Shown: positions 18,912 to 27,805 of the stretch, piece after piece
Position numbering within the stretch: the stretch's first letter is position 1
Layout of the letters: the number at the start of each line of letters is the position of its first letter
Source: Microscilla marina ATCC 23134
Lineage (GTDB): Bacteria > Bacteroidota > Bacteroidia > Cytophagales > Microscillaceae
Length of the DNA: 64,000 nt
Assembly: GCF_000169175.1 (NCBI RefSeq)
Contig: NZ_AAWS01000012.1
Span: 129,001 to 193,000, forward strand
Reading direction: 5' to 3'
Translations under genes and position numbers: made by a program
Notes under the pieces: generated by a model
Seen by the model: only the letters and a program-made list of their open reading frames with translations
Databases searched by the model: none
What the model was told of the DNA's origin: nothing

Positions 18912-19400
18912 ATGATGAGAAAATGGATACTATTAGTTTGTATGGCCATGTTGGCGGGAGTGGCAAAAACTTCTGCTCAACAAGCCCCCGTAGTAGATAA
19001 AGATTTTGGTAAGTTTTGGAAGACCTTGCGTACAGCAGTGGTTGGGAAAAACAGGCATGAAGTAATGAAAATGACTCATTTTCCAGTAGAAAACCTGATA
19101 TGCCATGACATAGAAGCCAAAACTGACGAGGAGTTGCCTAAGTGCTCAAAAGAGAAGTTTAAAAGTTGTTATTACAAAATTTTTTCACGCTGTTTGCGTA
19201 AGCAGTTTATCAAAAACCGATTTCCTACCAAGGTAACCCAAGACAAAAAAGGGTACTATAGGTTCAAGGTTTACATGAAATACCGTGTATATGGTAAGCG
19301 ACAAGGAGAGGGAACCGTTACGTTGGTTTTTAGTAAGATAGGTGGCACCTTCAAAATTATTCGTATTGTATGTGCCGGAATTTGCGGGGGCGATTGCTAA
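18912..19400 (+). CDS. Secreted Cys-containing hypothetical protein
   Basis: A 162-residue protein with signal peptide MMRKWILLVCMAMLAGVAKTSAQ. The basic mature domain of about 138 residues starts VVDKDFGKFWKTLRTAVVGKNRHEVMKMTHFP and carries seven Cys (ICHD, PKCSKEKFKSCY, SRCLRK, and VCAGICGGDC at the very end), suggesting disulfides. The layout, a short helical start and a beta sheet ending GEGTVTLVFSKIGGTFKII, resembles small NTF2-like exported proteins, but that is only an impression. Function unknown. Confidence 0.68.
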   Translation: MMRKWILLVCMAMLAGVAKTSAQQAPVVDKDFGKFWKTLRTAVVGKNRHEVMKMTHFPVENLICHDIEAKTDEELPKCSKEKFKSCYYKIFSRCLRKQFIKNRFPTKVTQDKKGYYRFKVYMKYRVYGKRQGEGTVTLVFSKIGGTFKIIRIVCAGICGGDC

Positions 19401-19410
19401 TACTCAAGTA

Positions 19411-19443
19411 AAAAAACTCCTGAAGCATAGCCTCAGGAGTTTA
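19411..19443 (-). terminator. Bidirectional terminator hairpin
   Basis: A 10-bp stem, AAACTCCTGA with its complement, encloses a 9-base loop. The long T run is on the minus strand, so it best serves transcripts coming from porV; it lies 11 bp after the plus-strand gene. Confidence 0.65.
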
Positions 19444-19543
19444 GTCAGCGTATTATTTCACAAATGCTTAACCTTAAAATTTATCACACATTTTACATTA
19501 CAAAATTTTTACACCTGTTTATTAAATTATTAAGTATCAATAC

Positions 19544-19562
19544 AGCACTAGTGCTCTAGCTT
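19544..19562. promoter_or_regulatory. 12-bp palindrome plus CTAGCTT, copy 1
   Basis: AGCACTAGTGCT is a perfect palindrome directly followed by CTAGCTT. The same arrangement with a compensated base pair (AGTACTAGTACT, CTAGCTT) occurs at 41463-41481. It may be a protein-binding site. Confidence 0.35.
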
Positions 19563-19598
19563 CTAAGTAGGCGCGTAACTACTATATTATAAATGAGT

Positions 19599-19677
19599 TA
19601 TCCTTACTTGTAGCACCGATATACATCGGTATCTAAGGACTTATAGCCAATTACACCAATATGCATTAGCATCCTTG
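19599..19677. repeat. Two hairpin units 40 bp apart
   Basis: ACCGAT-ATAC-ATCGGT (19615-19630) is a perfect 6-bp hairpin. A degenerate copy, ACCAATATGCATTAGC, starts 40 bp later at 19655. TCCTTA and TAAGGA flank the first unit as outer inverted repeats. It lies just past the porV stop codon in the terminator region of that transcript. Confidence 0.35.
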
Positions 19678-19694
19678 CTGCTACTTAAAATCTT

Positions 19695-20864
19695 TTATTT
19701 CTTCTTTTTTCCGCTCAAATCAAATGTAAGCGAAAAACGTAAAGTTTCAGCCAAGGGGTTGGCTTGGTCGGTGGCAAGCAAATAAGCCACATCTAAACCA
19801 AATTGAGTATACTTTACCCCAGCTCCTACCGAAAAATACTTACGATTTCCTTTATCTGCACTTTCGCTAAAATAGCCAGCACGAGCGGCAAAAGCATTGC
19901 GGTACCAGTATTCTACTCCAGTAGACCAAATCACTTCTTTTAACTCTTCTGAAAATCCGTCAGGCGCATCGCCAAATGAGCCAAACATTCCATTTAATAA
20001 AGTCTTGTCGCGAGGGCTGGTACCTTTGATAATATTGCCTTGAGCATCAGTTTGAGGAGGGGTAGGCACCATTAGTTTGTTGAAATCGACAGCCCAGGTA
20101 ATTTTTTGGTGTTCGTCAATGTCTACTGTGAAGGCTGTTCCAAAACGTAAATTGGTAGGAATAAAGTCGCGGTTGTTTTGATCGGTATAACTTACCTTAG
20201 GACCTATGTTAGAGATGTTTGCCCCTAAATTCCATTTAACTTCTTTGCCTGCAATGTAGATGGGCTTGGTGTAAAACACTGCAATGTCGGCAGCTACAGT
20301 ATTTACCGGTTTACTTACTTCTTGGTTGCTTAGAGTGATGCCCCCTGTGACATTAGAGTGGATATAACGCCCTGAAACTGCTACGCCTAAATTTTCTGAC
20401 AACTTACGTGAATAGGTCAAAGTAGCAGCAAACTCGCGTGGTACAAAGTTACCCGTAATATTTCCTTCGGTATTGGTAAAAGTAATATCACCCAGGTTAA
20501 AATAACGGACACCTAAACCAACGGCTTGTTTATCGTCGAGCTTGTAGTGCCCTGCCAAATAAGATATAGACATATCATTTACCAACTTACTAAGCCACGG
20601 AGTGAATGAAAGGGAGGCGCCAATTTTTGAATCATTAAAAGCTAATTTGGCTGGGTTCCAATATATATCGTTAGACGTAGGCGAAGTAGCTACCCCTACA
20701 TCTCCCAGGCCAGCTGCACGGGCATCAGGGGTAATGCTTAAAAACGATAATGTAGTAGATACTGGGCGACTGTTAGACGATTGTCCCTGCAAACTTTGTG
20801 TGAATCCCAGTTGGGTAAACGCGGTGAGTAAAATGGTGAAGATAAAAACGGTTATTTTTTTCAT
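19695..20864 (-). CDS. porV: Type IX secretion system outer-membrane protein PorV
   Basis: A 389-residue beta-barrel with signal peptide MKKITVFIFTILLTAFTQLGFTQ. The PorV pattern is clear: TTLSFLSITPDARAAGLGDV (about 38-57), VATSPTSNDIYWNPAKLAF, SFTPWLSKLVNDMSISYLAG, and a strand-rich remainder ending in RFSLTFDLSG. PorV carries cargo proteins from the SprA/Sov translocon to the sortase PorU (established knowledge). Gene order here (PorQ, PorE-like, PorV within 10 kb) supports a complete type IX system in this organism. Confidence 0.9.
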   Translation of the reverse strand: MKKITVFIFTILLTAFTQLGFTQSLQGQSSNSRPVSTTLSFLSITPDARAAGLGDVGVATSPTSNDIYWNPAKLAFNDSKIGASLSFTPWLSKLVNDMSISYLAGHYKLDDKQAVGLGVRYFNLGDITFTNTEGNITGNFVPREFAATLTYSRKLSENLGVAVSGRYIHSNVTGGITLSNQEVSKPVNTVAADIAVFYTKPIYIAGKEVKWNLGANISNIGPKVSYTDQNNRDFIPTNLRFGTAFTVDIDEHQKITWAVDFNKLMVPTPPQTDAQGNIIKGTSPRDKTLLNGMFGSFGDAPDGFSEELKEVIWSTGVEYWYRNAFAARAGYFSESADKGNRKYFSVGAGVKYTQFGLDVAYLLATDQANPLAETLRFSLTFDLSGKKKK

Positions 20865-21274
20865 TGCTCTAGTGTTTGTAAAATAATAATAAGTGTAACT
20901 GCTTATAACTTTATGAAAGCAGGCAGCGTATAAGTGGCTGGTTTCTGATTGGGTAATACTGGAAATGTGAGAAAAAAATGGAGAAACCCAAGCTCATAAA
21001 GTCATAATGCTTGTGGTAAATTACTTGTTTTTATGTGTAATAATCTTATTATCAGTGGTTTATAAATTTATTTTTAATTATAGTGTTTTTTGAAAAAACA
21101 TCGAGTAATCTTAAACCTCAGAAGAGAGAGCGAGTACAAGCTTGCTTGCATAACTTTGCCTTTGGCAACAAACAAACATTATCAATGTTTTGATTTGGTG
21201 GTGAATAGTAATAGATTGGATAAGATACCTACCTGGGGTAGAAGTAAGCAATGTTTTAATATATACACTAATAC
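20865..21274. other. Intergenic region between divergent porV and the RimK cluster
   Basis: These 410 bp hold the promoters of both directions. A 62-codon TTG-started frame (21090-21278) overlaps the next start and has no family features, so it is not called. No repeat or clear hairpin is seen. Confidence 0.4.
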
Positions 21275-21727
21275 ATGAAAACAGTTATAGGGCGATACGA
21301 TAAAGCTGACTTTCCGGAGTTAATGCTTGAGAACTTGAGTGTAAAAACAGATACAGGAGCTTATACTTCCAGCATTCACTGTCATGACATTCAGGAAATA
21401 GAAGCAGAAGGGGAGGCTTATATTGAATTCTACTTATTAGACCCATCTCATCCTAAGTATGTACATAAAAAGTTTAAGACCAAACAGTATGAGAGAAAGG
21501 TAATTAAGAGCTCTTTTGGAGAATCAGAGGAGCGTTATATTATTTCTACAATCATCATCATGTTTGGGCAAGAGCATCCTGTAGAGCTTTCACTGAGCGA
21601 GCGTAGTAATATGAAGTATCCGGTTTTGTTAGGGAGAAAATTCCTTAATAAAAAATTTGTGGTAGATACCTCGGTGAAAAACGTATCCTTTCGACAAAAG
21701 CAACAAACCGCCAAGAAAAAGGAATGA
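21275..21727 (+). CDS. Retropepsin-like protease of the RimK cluster (RimB/DUF785 type)
   Basis: A 150-residue single-domain protein of the family annotated as ATP-dependent zinc protease (PF05618, aspartyl-protease fold). The catalytic Asp motif is SVKTDTGAYTSSIH (about 23-36), and the second conserved block is YPVLLGRKFLNKKFVVD (about 114-130). In Pseudomonas the RimB member is encoded with RimK and affects its glutamylation of ribosomal protein S6. Here rimK follows 125 bp downstream, matching that partnership. Confidence 0.82.
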   Translation: MKTVIGRYDKADFPELMLENLSVKTDTGAYTSSIHCHDIQEIEAEGEAYIEFYLLDPSHPKYVHKKFKTKQYERKVIKSSFGESEERYIISTIIIMFGQEHPVELSLSERSNMKYPVLLGRKFLNKKFVVDTSVKNVSFRQKQQTAKKKE

Positions 21728-21852
21728 GTAAACGTATGTTTAAAGTTTGTCTTTGGGAGTAAAAATAGTGAGATTAGCCTCTAAATTATGGTTTTAAACA
21801 TATCCTAAAGGATATTAAGCCTTTTATATAAGACAGCAAGCAAAAGAGACCT

Positions 21853-22725
21853 ATGAAATTAGTAATATTATCACGAAACCCAAAGTTGTATTCTACCCAA
21901 AGACTGGTAGAGGCTGGCGAAAAACGGGGGCATGAAGTACTGGTGGTAGATCATTTGAAATGCATTATCGAGATAGAAAAAAAGAACCCTAAAATATTTT
22001 ACAAAGGGGCTTATCTGGATGATATAGACGCAGTTATTCCACGGATAGGAGCTTCTGTTACTTTTTATGGCACCTCAGTGGTACGCCAGTTTGAAATGAT
22101 GAAAGTGTTTACTGCAGTAGAATCGCAGGCGTTGGTGCGCTCAAGAGATAAACTGCGCAGCCTACAGGTGCTCGCAAGAGCAGGCGTAGGGCTACCCAGA
22201 ACAGTATTTACAAACTACACCAAAGATGTACACCACGTGATAGAGTCGGTAGGGGGAGCACCTTTGGTATTGAAACTCTTGGAAGGTACTCAAGGCTTGG
22301 GAGTAGTACTTGCCGAAACCAAGAATGCAGCAACCTCGGTAATAGAAGCTTTCAATGGTTTGAAAGCAAGAGTGATAGCTCAGGAGTTTATCAAAGAAGC
22401 CGGAGGTGCCGATATTCGCGCTTTTGTGGTAGACGGTGTGGTGGTAGGCGCCATGCGACGACAAGGTAAAGAAGGCGAGTTCCGTTCAAATCTGCATCGG
22501 GGTGGATCGGCAACTTTGATTCAATTGTCGGACGAAGAAGAAAACACAGCGCTAAAAGCCGCCAAAGCAATGGGCTTGGGGGTGGCCGGAGTAGATATGT
22601 TACAAGCAAGCAGTGGTCCATTGGTGCTGGAGGTTAACTCTTCGCCAGGGTTAGAGGGCATAGAGGAAGCCACAGGCAAAGATGTTGCGAAAGAAATCAT
22701 AAGGTATATCGAAAGAAATGTCTGA
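21853..22725 (+). CDS. rimK: RimK, ATP-grasp glutamate ligase
   Basis: A 290-residue ATP-grasp enzyme. Its N-terminal domain starts [23 protein letters not shown]-binding residues lie in [19 protein letters not shown] (about 137-155) and [19 protein letters not shown] (about 177-195). The metal-binding end is [14 protein letters not shown] (about 259). RimK adds glutamate residues to the C terminus of ribosomal protein S6. Its stop codon overlaps the next gene by 8 bp, so translation of the two is coupled. Confidence 0.92.
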   Translation: MKLVILSRNPKLYSTQRLVEAGEKRGHEVLVVDHLKCIIEIEKKNPKIFYKGAYLDDIDAVIPRIGASVTFYGTSVVRQFEMMKVFTAVESQALVRSRDKLRSLQVLARAGVGLPRTVFTNYTKDVHHVIESVGGAPLVLKLLEGTQGLGVVLAETKNAATSVIEAFNGLKARVIAQEFIKEAGGADIRAFVVDGVVVGAMRRQGKEGEFRSNLHRGGSATLIQLSDEEENTALKAAKAMGLGVAGVDMLQASSGPLVLEVNSSPGLEGIEEATGKDVAKEIIRYIERNV

Positions 22726-23674
22726 CAAACCATTTGTTATTCTGGGGAAAGAAGTAAAAAAAGGTGAACGCGCTTTTTTAGAGCTGGATGTAGCTAAGTT
22801 ACATACCCGAAGTAGTCTTAAAATTTCTATCATTGTAGAACGAGCCAAGCAAGATGGCCCCACGTTGTTATTGATGGGAGGCGTGCATGGCGACGAAGTA
22901 AATGGCGTAGCAATCGTGCGCGATATTATTCGGAAAAAGTATAACAAGCCTACTAAAGGCACTGTGATATGTATTCCTGTACTCAATGTTTTTGGTTATT
23001 TGAACCAAACCAGAGAGTTTCCCGATGGTCGTGATTTAAATAGAGTTTTTCCTGGGTCGTCTAGTGGATCGCTTGCCAGCCAGTTTGCCCATCGTTTTAC
23101 CAAAGACATCGCCCCATTGGTCGACTATGTGATAGACTTTCACGCAGGAGGATCAGCACGGGAAAATTTCCCTAATGTAAGAGGAGACTTAGGAAACGAA
23201 AAAATGTTTGAACTTGCCAAAGTGTTTGGTGCTCCTTTTATTTTGCATTCCAGATGTATTGCCAAGTCGTTGCGGGAAACTTTGACCAAAATGGGCAAAA
23301 CGGTGATATTGTATGAGGGAGGTAAATCAAAACACCTCGATCAATTTATCATTAGTCACGGAGTAAATGGTGCTTTGAATATTATGACTTATCTGGGGAT
23401 GCGAGACGATGCCCCCACAAGTAGTGTACATCCCGTGATTATCAAAAAGTCTAAATGGATACGTGCCCCCTTTTCTGGAATGTTTCAACCTTTGGTTGCT
23501 AACGGAAGTAAAGTGGCCAAAAAAACGCTTTTGGGTAGAATTACAGATCCTTATGGTGAGTTTGAAAAGAAGGTGTTTGCTCCACTTGATGGCCATATTT
23601 TTAATGTAAATATGGCTGCAATTGTCAATAAGGGAGATGCCCTGTTTCACATAAGTGTCGAGATTTTTGAATAA
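22718..23674 (+). CDS. Succinylglutamate desuccinylase/aspartoacylase-family deacylase
   Basis: A 318-residue zinc hydrolase. The zinc site is [18 protein letters not shown] (His and Glu, about 48-65) with the third ligand in [17 protein letters not shown] (about 140). Substrate Arg residues are in [17 protein letters not shown]-terminal beta domain follows after about 235. The family removes acyl groups from N-acylated amino acids. Overlap with rimK suggests it acts on glutamylated or acylated glutamate products, which is an inference. A strong terminator follows. Confidence 0.85.
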   Translation: MSDKPFVILGKEVKKGERAFLELDVAKLHTRSSLKISIIVERAKQDGPTLLLMGGVHGDEVNGVAIVRDIIRKKYNKPTKGTVICIPVLNVFGYLNQTREFPDGRDLNRVFPGSSSGSLASQFAHRFTKDIAPLVDYVIDFHAGGSARENFPNVRGDLGNEKMFELAKVFGAPFILHSRCIAKSLRETLTKMGKTVILYEGGKSKHLDQFIISHGVNGALNIMTYLGMRDDAPTSSVHPVIIKKSKWIRAPFSGMFQPLVANGSKVAKKTLLGRITDPYGEFEKKVFAPLDGHIFNVNMAAIVNKGDALFHISVEIFE

Positions 23675-23688
23675 ACAACAAAGCATTG

Positions 23689-23722
23689 AACCCCATAGCT
23701 CAAAACTATGGGGTTTTTATTT
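23689..23722 (+). terminator. Intrinsic terminator of the RimK operon
   Basis: AACCCCATAG pairs with CTATGGGGTT around a 7-base loop and is followed by a T-rich tract. It separates two convergent genes and may serve both. Confidence 0.9.
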
Positions 23723-23723
23723 T

Positions 23724-24491
23724 TTACACCTGCATTCCGTCACCAATGCTTTCTCTAAATAGTGCATTCAAGGGTTCCCAATCGGGGGTGAGTTTCTCGA
23801 ACTTCTGAGCCGCAATTTCACACTTTTTAAGCCCCCCTTTGATAAACTCGTGTACATAAAGTTCCGGAGCTATAGTTTCCCCTTCTTTGGCCTTGGCTTT
23901 TTGCTCTAGTAAATCCTGAATAATACTGATCAGTTGTTCGTCTTCTATGAGTGGCAACAGTTTGTAAAACTGTAGTGGAGGAATACTTTGGTATTGAGCA
24001 ATCCAGCAAGCTGATAATACAGTGCGTAAAGCATAAAAATACTTTTTAAGTTTTACTTCAGGTTCTTGTAAAGCACTTTCAAAAGTGTTGCGGGCAATGC
24101 CCAGATAATGATGGATGGCTGCTCTGGGTGAAAAGTACTGAGGGGCAATGGCTCTCAAACGCTCAACAAAATCGGTTTTTTGTAGGTACAAAGTGTCCGA
24201 TTGCATCCACTCATAAGGAGATACATTTGATTTACCAAACAAGTGCAAAGCTTTGCGTATTTCCCACCCATTGAAGTCAAGATCTTTGGTAACAAACAGG
24301 TTAATATTATCGTCAGGGGGGTGAATAGACAAGTACTTATCTCGTGAATGGCGATAAAAAAAACGGACATCATAATCACTGTCAGGAGATGGAAAACCCC
24401 AGGCACGGCTGCCTGACTCACAAGCATAGAGAATTTCTATATTTTGTGACTCTTCCAATTTGGCGAGTTCATTTTGAATAGTCGTGTGCAT
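23724..24491 (-). CDS. RlaP/YcgL-type nucleotidyltransferase
   Basis: A 255-residue protein of the DNA-polymerase-beta-like PF10127 group. The active site is YACESGSRAWGFPSPDSDYD (about 22-41), with the GS loop and two Asp metal ligands; a third acidic position is in DINLFVTKDLDF. The rest is helical, with LKKYFYALRTVLSACWI. Related proteins are thought to modify RNA, and some occur beside RNA-repair genes; no such neighbour is visible here. Function is therefore uncertain. Confidence 0.82.
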   Translation of the reverse strand: MHTTIQNELAKLEESQNIEILYACESGSRAWGFPSPDSDYDVRFFYRHSRDKYLSIHPPDDNINLFVTKDLDFNGWEIRKALHLFGKSNVSPYEWMQSDTLYLQKTDFVERLRAIAPQYFSPRAAIHHYLGIARNTFESALQEPEVKLKKYFYALRTVLSACWIAQYQSIPPLQFYKLLPLIEDEQLISIIQDLLEQKAKAKEGETIAPELYVHEFIKGGLKKCEIAAQKFEKLTPDWEPLNALFRESIGDGMQV

Positions 24492-24838
24492 TTCCTTGTT
24501 ATTTATAGTCGATAATTAAATTGTGATGTCTATTGCCTTGGTTTACATTAGCAGACAGACTAAGCTCCCTTGGTATAGTGTAAGGCTTTGTACTACAATA
24601 CCTGTTTAATTACTCTACCCATTTTTTTGTGGGGACACAAATCAAGGAGTAAGTAAGGGAATGTTTAACATAACTAATATAATCAATCTGAAACGAATCT
24701 TTTAGCTTTTCGGTTTTTACTTTTAACTTGCCTTTAGTTAGCTGACAGGTTTTAGGCAAGAAGCCACAAGTTAGTTTAAGTTTTACCCTTAAATACTTGG
24801 AGCTATTCACAAGAACACACATAACTAAATACACATTT
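24492..24838. other. Divergent intergenic region
   Basis: These 347 bp separate the minus-strand nucleotidyltransferase from the plus-strand cystathionine enzyme. A minus-strand 93-codon frame (24610-24891) overlaps the real start and is not supported. I see no clear hairpin or consensus promoter. Confidence 0.4.
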
Positions 24839-26002
24839 ATGAAATTTGGGACTAAAGCCATACACGCGGGAGTTGAGCCAGAACCAACCACTGGTGCTAT
24901 TATGACCCCTATTTTTCAAACTTCTACTTATGTACAGGAAGGTTTGGGCAAACCCCGCCAGGGTTATGAATATTCGCGTACTAAGAATCCTACCCGCACT
25001 CCTTTGGAATCCAACCTTGCAGCCCTCGAAAACGGTAAACATGGGCTTTGCTTTGCTTCAGGTATGTCGGCTACTGATGCTGTTATGAAGACTTTAAAGC
25101 CTGGTGATGAGATTATTGCTTGCAACGATATATATGGAGGTACTTACCGTTTGATAACCAAAGTGTATGAGCCTTTAGGTCTCAAGCCTAAGTTTGTAGC
25201 CATGGGTGACCTTGCCAATGTAGAAGCGGCTATTACCAGCAACACCAAGCTTATTTGGGCAGAAACGCCTACAAACCCTCTATTGAGCATTATAGATATT
25301 GCGGAGCTGGCTAAAGTTGCTAAAAAACACAATGTATTACTTTGTGTAGACAATACTTTTGCTACCCCTTACTTACAAAACCCGCTCGACCTGGGTGCTG
25401 ACCTGGTGATGCACTCGGCTACTAAATATTTAGGGGGACACTCTGATGTAGTGATGGGAGCATTAGTGACCAGTTCAGACGAGTTGCATGAACAGCTGGC
25501 GTTTATCCAAAACTCTTGTGGTGCCGTACCCAGTCCTAACGATTGTTTTTTAATGTTGCGTGGTATCAAAACCTTGCATATTCGTATGGATCGCCATGAA
25601 CTGAATGGCAAAGCTGTAGCAGAGTTTTTAAACAATCATGATAAAGTAGATAAAGTATACTGGATTGGCTTGCCTAGCCATAAAGGACACGACATAGTAA
25701 AGAAACAAATGCGTGGTTTTGGTGGAATGGTATCGTTTACCCTGAAAGGCAATAGCATGGACGAAGCTAAGCAGTTGATGGAAAGTCTCAAGGTATTTGC
25801 TTTGGGCGAGTCTTTGGGAGGAGTAGAATCGCTTTGTACACACCCTGCTACTATGACCCACGCCAGTATTCCAGAAGAAGAGCGTGAAGCCCGCGGTTTG
25901 AAACAAACCCTGATTCGCTTAAGTGTAGGTATAGAAGATGCCGATGACTTGGTAGAAGATTTGCGTCAGGCTATCGAGACCATCACTCGTGTAACAGCTT
26001 AA
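24839..26002 (+). CDS. Cystathionine gamma-synthase/gamma-lyase family PLP enzyme
   Basis: A 387-residue Cys/Met-metabolism PLP enzyme starting at the ATG at 24839; a TTG at 24797 would add 14 unlikely residues. Landmarks are FGTKAIHAG, YEYSRTKNPTRTPLESNLA (about 43-61), ASGMSATDAVMKTL, the aspartate VDNTFATPYLQNP (about 174), and the Schiff-base Lys in MHSATKYLGGHSD (about 199). It makes or cleaves cystathionine in methionine/cysteine interconversion; synthase and lyase cannot be separated by eye. Confidence 0.92.
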   Translation: MKFGTKAIHAGVEPEPTTGAIMTPIFQTSTYVQEGLGKPRQGYEYSRTKNPTRTPLESNLAALENGKHGLCFASGMSATDAVMKTLKPGDEIIACNDIYGGTYRLITKVYEPLGLKPKFVAMGDLANVEAAITSNTKLIWAETPTNPLLSIIDIAELAKVAKKHNVLLCVDNTFATPYLQNPLDLGADLVMHSATKYLGGHSDVVMGALVTSSDELHEQLAFIQNSCGAVPSPNDCFLMLRGIKTLHIRMDRHELNGKAVAEFLNNHDKVDKVYWIGLPSHKGHDIVKKQMRGFGGMVSFTLKGNSMDEAKQLMESLKVFALGESLGGVESLCTHPATMTHASIPEEEREARGLKQTLIRLSVGIEDADDLVEDLRQAIETITRVTA

Positions 26003-26009
26003 AAAAACT

Positions 26010-26056
26010 AACTATAAATCCCCTGACAAGTCAATCGTCAGGGGATTTATAGTTTT
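26010..26056. terminator. Bidirectional terminator
   Basis: A perfect 18-bp stem (26010-26027 with 26037-26054) encloses a 9-base loop, with A and T runs outside both arms. It lies between two convergent genes and overlaps the last codon of the aldehyde dehydrogenase gene. Confidence 0.92.
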
Positions 26057-27491
26057 AAGCCCACTTAATAAACATCTTGATAAATTTGCGTACCCGGTCG
26101 GTATAAGGAGGGTAAATTAGCTTGATGCCAGTAAACCCCACCCTTTGTTTGAGTAGTGCTCTTTCGTTCGAGAAAGCTTCAAAGCCATAGTAGCCATGTG
26201 TTTTGCCAATGCCACTATTATTTACTCCACCAAAAGGCAGGTGAGGGTTGACAATATGTAGCATTGTATCGTTGATGGTAGTTCCTCCGGCAGTAGTATT
26301 ATTTATGATAAACTGTTGGTTGCGCTTATTTTTGCTAAAAATATATAAAGCAAGCGGTTTTGCTTTGCTATTGATCAGGTCAGTGGCTTCTTGTAGATTT
26401 TTAAAAGGTACAATTGGCAGCACTGGCCCAAAAATCTCTTCTTGCATTACCTCCATTTCAGGGGCAACGTTTTCGAGCAGGGTAGGAGCTATATAGTGTT
26501 GGCTGGCGTCCATATCACCCCCTTCGCTTATTTGTGCTCCTTTGTCTACAGCATCGTCTATCAACTGTTTTACTCGGGTAAAGTGTCGTTCGTTGACAAT
26601 GCGGGTGAGGTCAGGACTTTCTTTCACGTTTTCGCCATAAAACTGGTGTATCTTGTCTTTCATTCTACTTATCAGTGCCTCTTTTACCGACTCGTGCACC
26701 AATACATAGTCAGGAGCAATACAGGTTTGCCCACAGTTCATAAACTTTCCATATACAATTTTTTCTGCGGCATCGTCTACATTGGTAGTGTCATCTACAA
26801 TGGTAGGTGATTTTCCCCCCAATTCGAGCGTTACTGGAGTCAGGTGTTCCGACGCTGCTTTCATAATGATTTTGCCCAAGGCTGGGCTTCCCGTAAAAAA
26901 TATATGATCGAACCTTTTCTTGAGCAGGTGTTGGGCTACATTTGCGTCTCCCTCAAAAACAGCGACCTCATTTTCATTGAAGACCTGCCTTATCAGCTTT
27001 TTCATAAAAGCCGATGTGTGTGGTGTCATCTCTGAGGGCTTAAGTATGGCGGCATTACCTGCTGCTATAGCATACACCAATGGATCAATGGTTAACTGAA
27101 AAGGGTAGTTCCAGGGGGCAATGATCAACGCAACACCTTTGGGTTCTTTGATAATGCGTGAACTGGTGCCTAGGAGTGCTTTTGGGGTAGCTACTTTTTT
27201 GGGGCGCATCCATCTTTTGAGCTTACCACAAACGTGATCTATAGCTTTATATACCACAAATATTTCGGTAACATCTACTTCTTCGGCCGACTTACGAAAG
27301 TCGTTGTAAATGGCTTGTCGTAGTTCAGTGGCGTTGTCTTGAATGGCTTTTTTCAACGCTTTAAGTTTAGTAATACGTTGACTGACAGTGGTGGCTTTTA
27401 ATGCTTGAGCGTTTCTTTGCTGTGCTTCAAAAACCTGGTCGATGTGCTCAAATGTGGAAGGAGCTTGAAGAGTATCAATAGTTGTATTCAT
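26055..27491 (-). CDS. Aldehyde dehydrogenase, class-3-like
   Basis: A 478-residue NAD(P)-dependent dehydrogenase. The cofactor region has LIIAPWNYPFQLTIDPLVYA (about 123-142) and FFTGSPALGK. The general base Glu is in TLELGGKSP (about 228) and the nucleophile Cys in MNCGQTCIAPDYVL (about 262). HLPFGGVNNSGIG is near the C terminus. The length and the hydrophobic/basic tail (KFIKMFIKWA) fit the fatty-aldehyde/class-3 group, often membrane-associated. It probably oxidises medium to long aliphatic aldehydes. Confidence 0.93.
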   Translation of the reverse strand: MNTTIDTLQAPSTFEHIDQVFEAQQRNAQALKATTVSQRITKLKALKKAIQDNATELRQAIYNDFRKSAEEVDVTEIFVVYKAIDHVCGKLKRWMRPKKVATPKALLGTSSRIIKEPKGVALIIAPWNYPFQLTIDPLVYAIAAGNAAILKPSEMTPHTSAFMKKLIRQVFNENEVAVFEGDANVAQHLLKKRFDHIFFTGSPALGKIIMKAASEHLTPVTLELGGKSPTIVDDTTNVDDAAEKIVYGKFMNCGQTCIAPDYVLVHESVKEALISRMKDKIHQFYGENVKESPDLTRIVNERHFTRVKQLIDDAVDKGAQISEGGDMDASQHYIAPTLLENVAPEMEVMQEEIFGPVLPIVPFKNLQEATDLINSKAKPLALYIFSKNKRNQQFIINNTTAGGTTINDTMLHIVNPHLPFGGVNNSGIGKTHGYYGFEAFSNERALLKQRVGFTGIKLIYPPYTDRVRKFIKMFIKWA

Positions 27492-27805
27492 TTTATTTTG
27501 ATTTTTGAGCTTTAAGTAGAAAGTTGTATTTTACAAATATAGTAAATATAGCAGATAATTTTTTGTGATTCCCGTTATTGGAAATAATAGGGCTGTTTTT
27601 GTGAGTCCGAAGCCATACGTAAGTTTCGGGTGCTTGCCATAAATAACAAACTGAAAGAGTAATTTGTTTGCTTAACAATTACATAATATTAGAGTGCGTT
27701 AAACTTCATTAGAGGGACTTCCGTATGATAATTTAGTATTAGTATTAATTTATTATTAAATTTATGTTAATATAGATTAATGTGCTTAATTAAATACCCG
27801 GAACT
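27492..27805. other. Divergent AT-rich intergenic region
   Basis: These 314 bp lie between divergent genes and are very AT-rich near 27720-27790. No coding frame, repeat or clear hairpin is seen. Confidence 0.4.

Noticed and set aside
21090-21278. 62-codon frame before the RimK cluster
   Set aside because: It has a TTG start, overlaps the next gene start, and shows no recognisable features.
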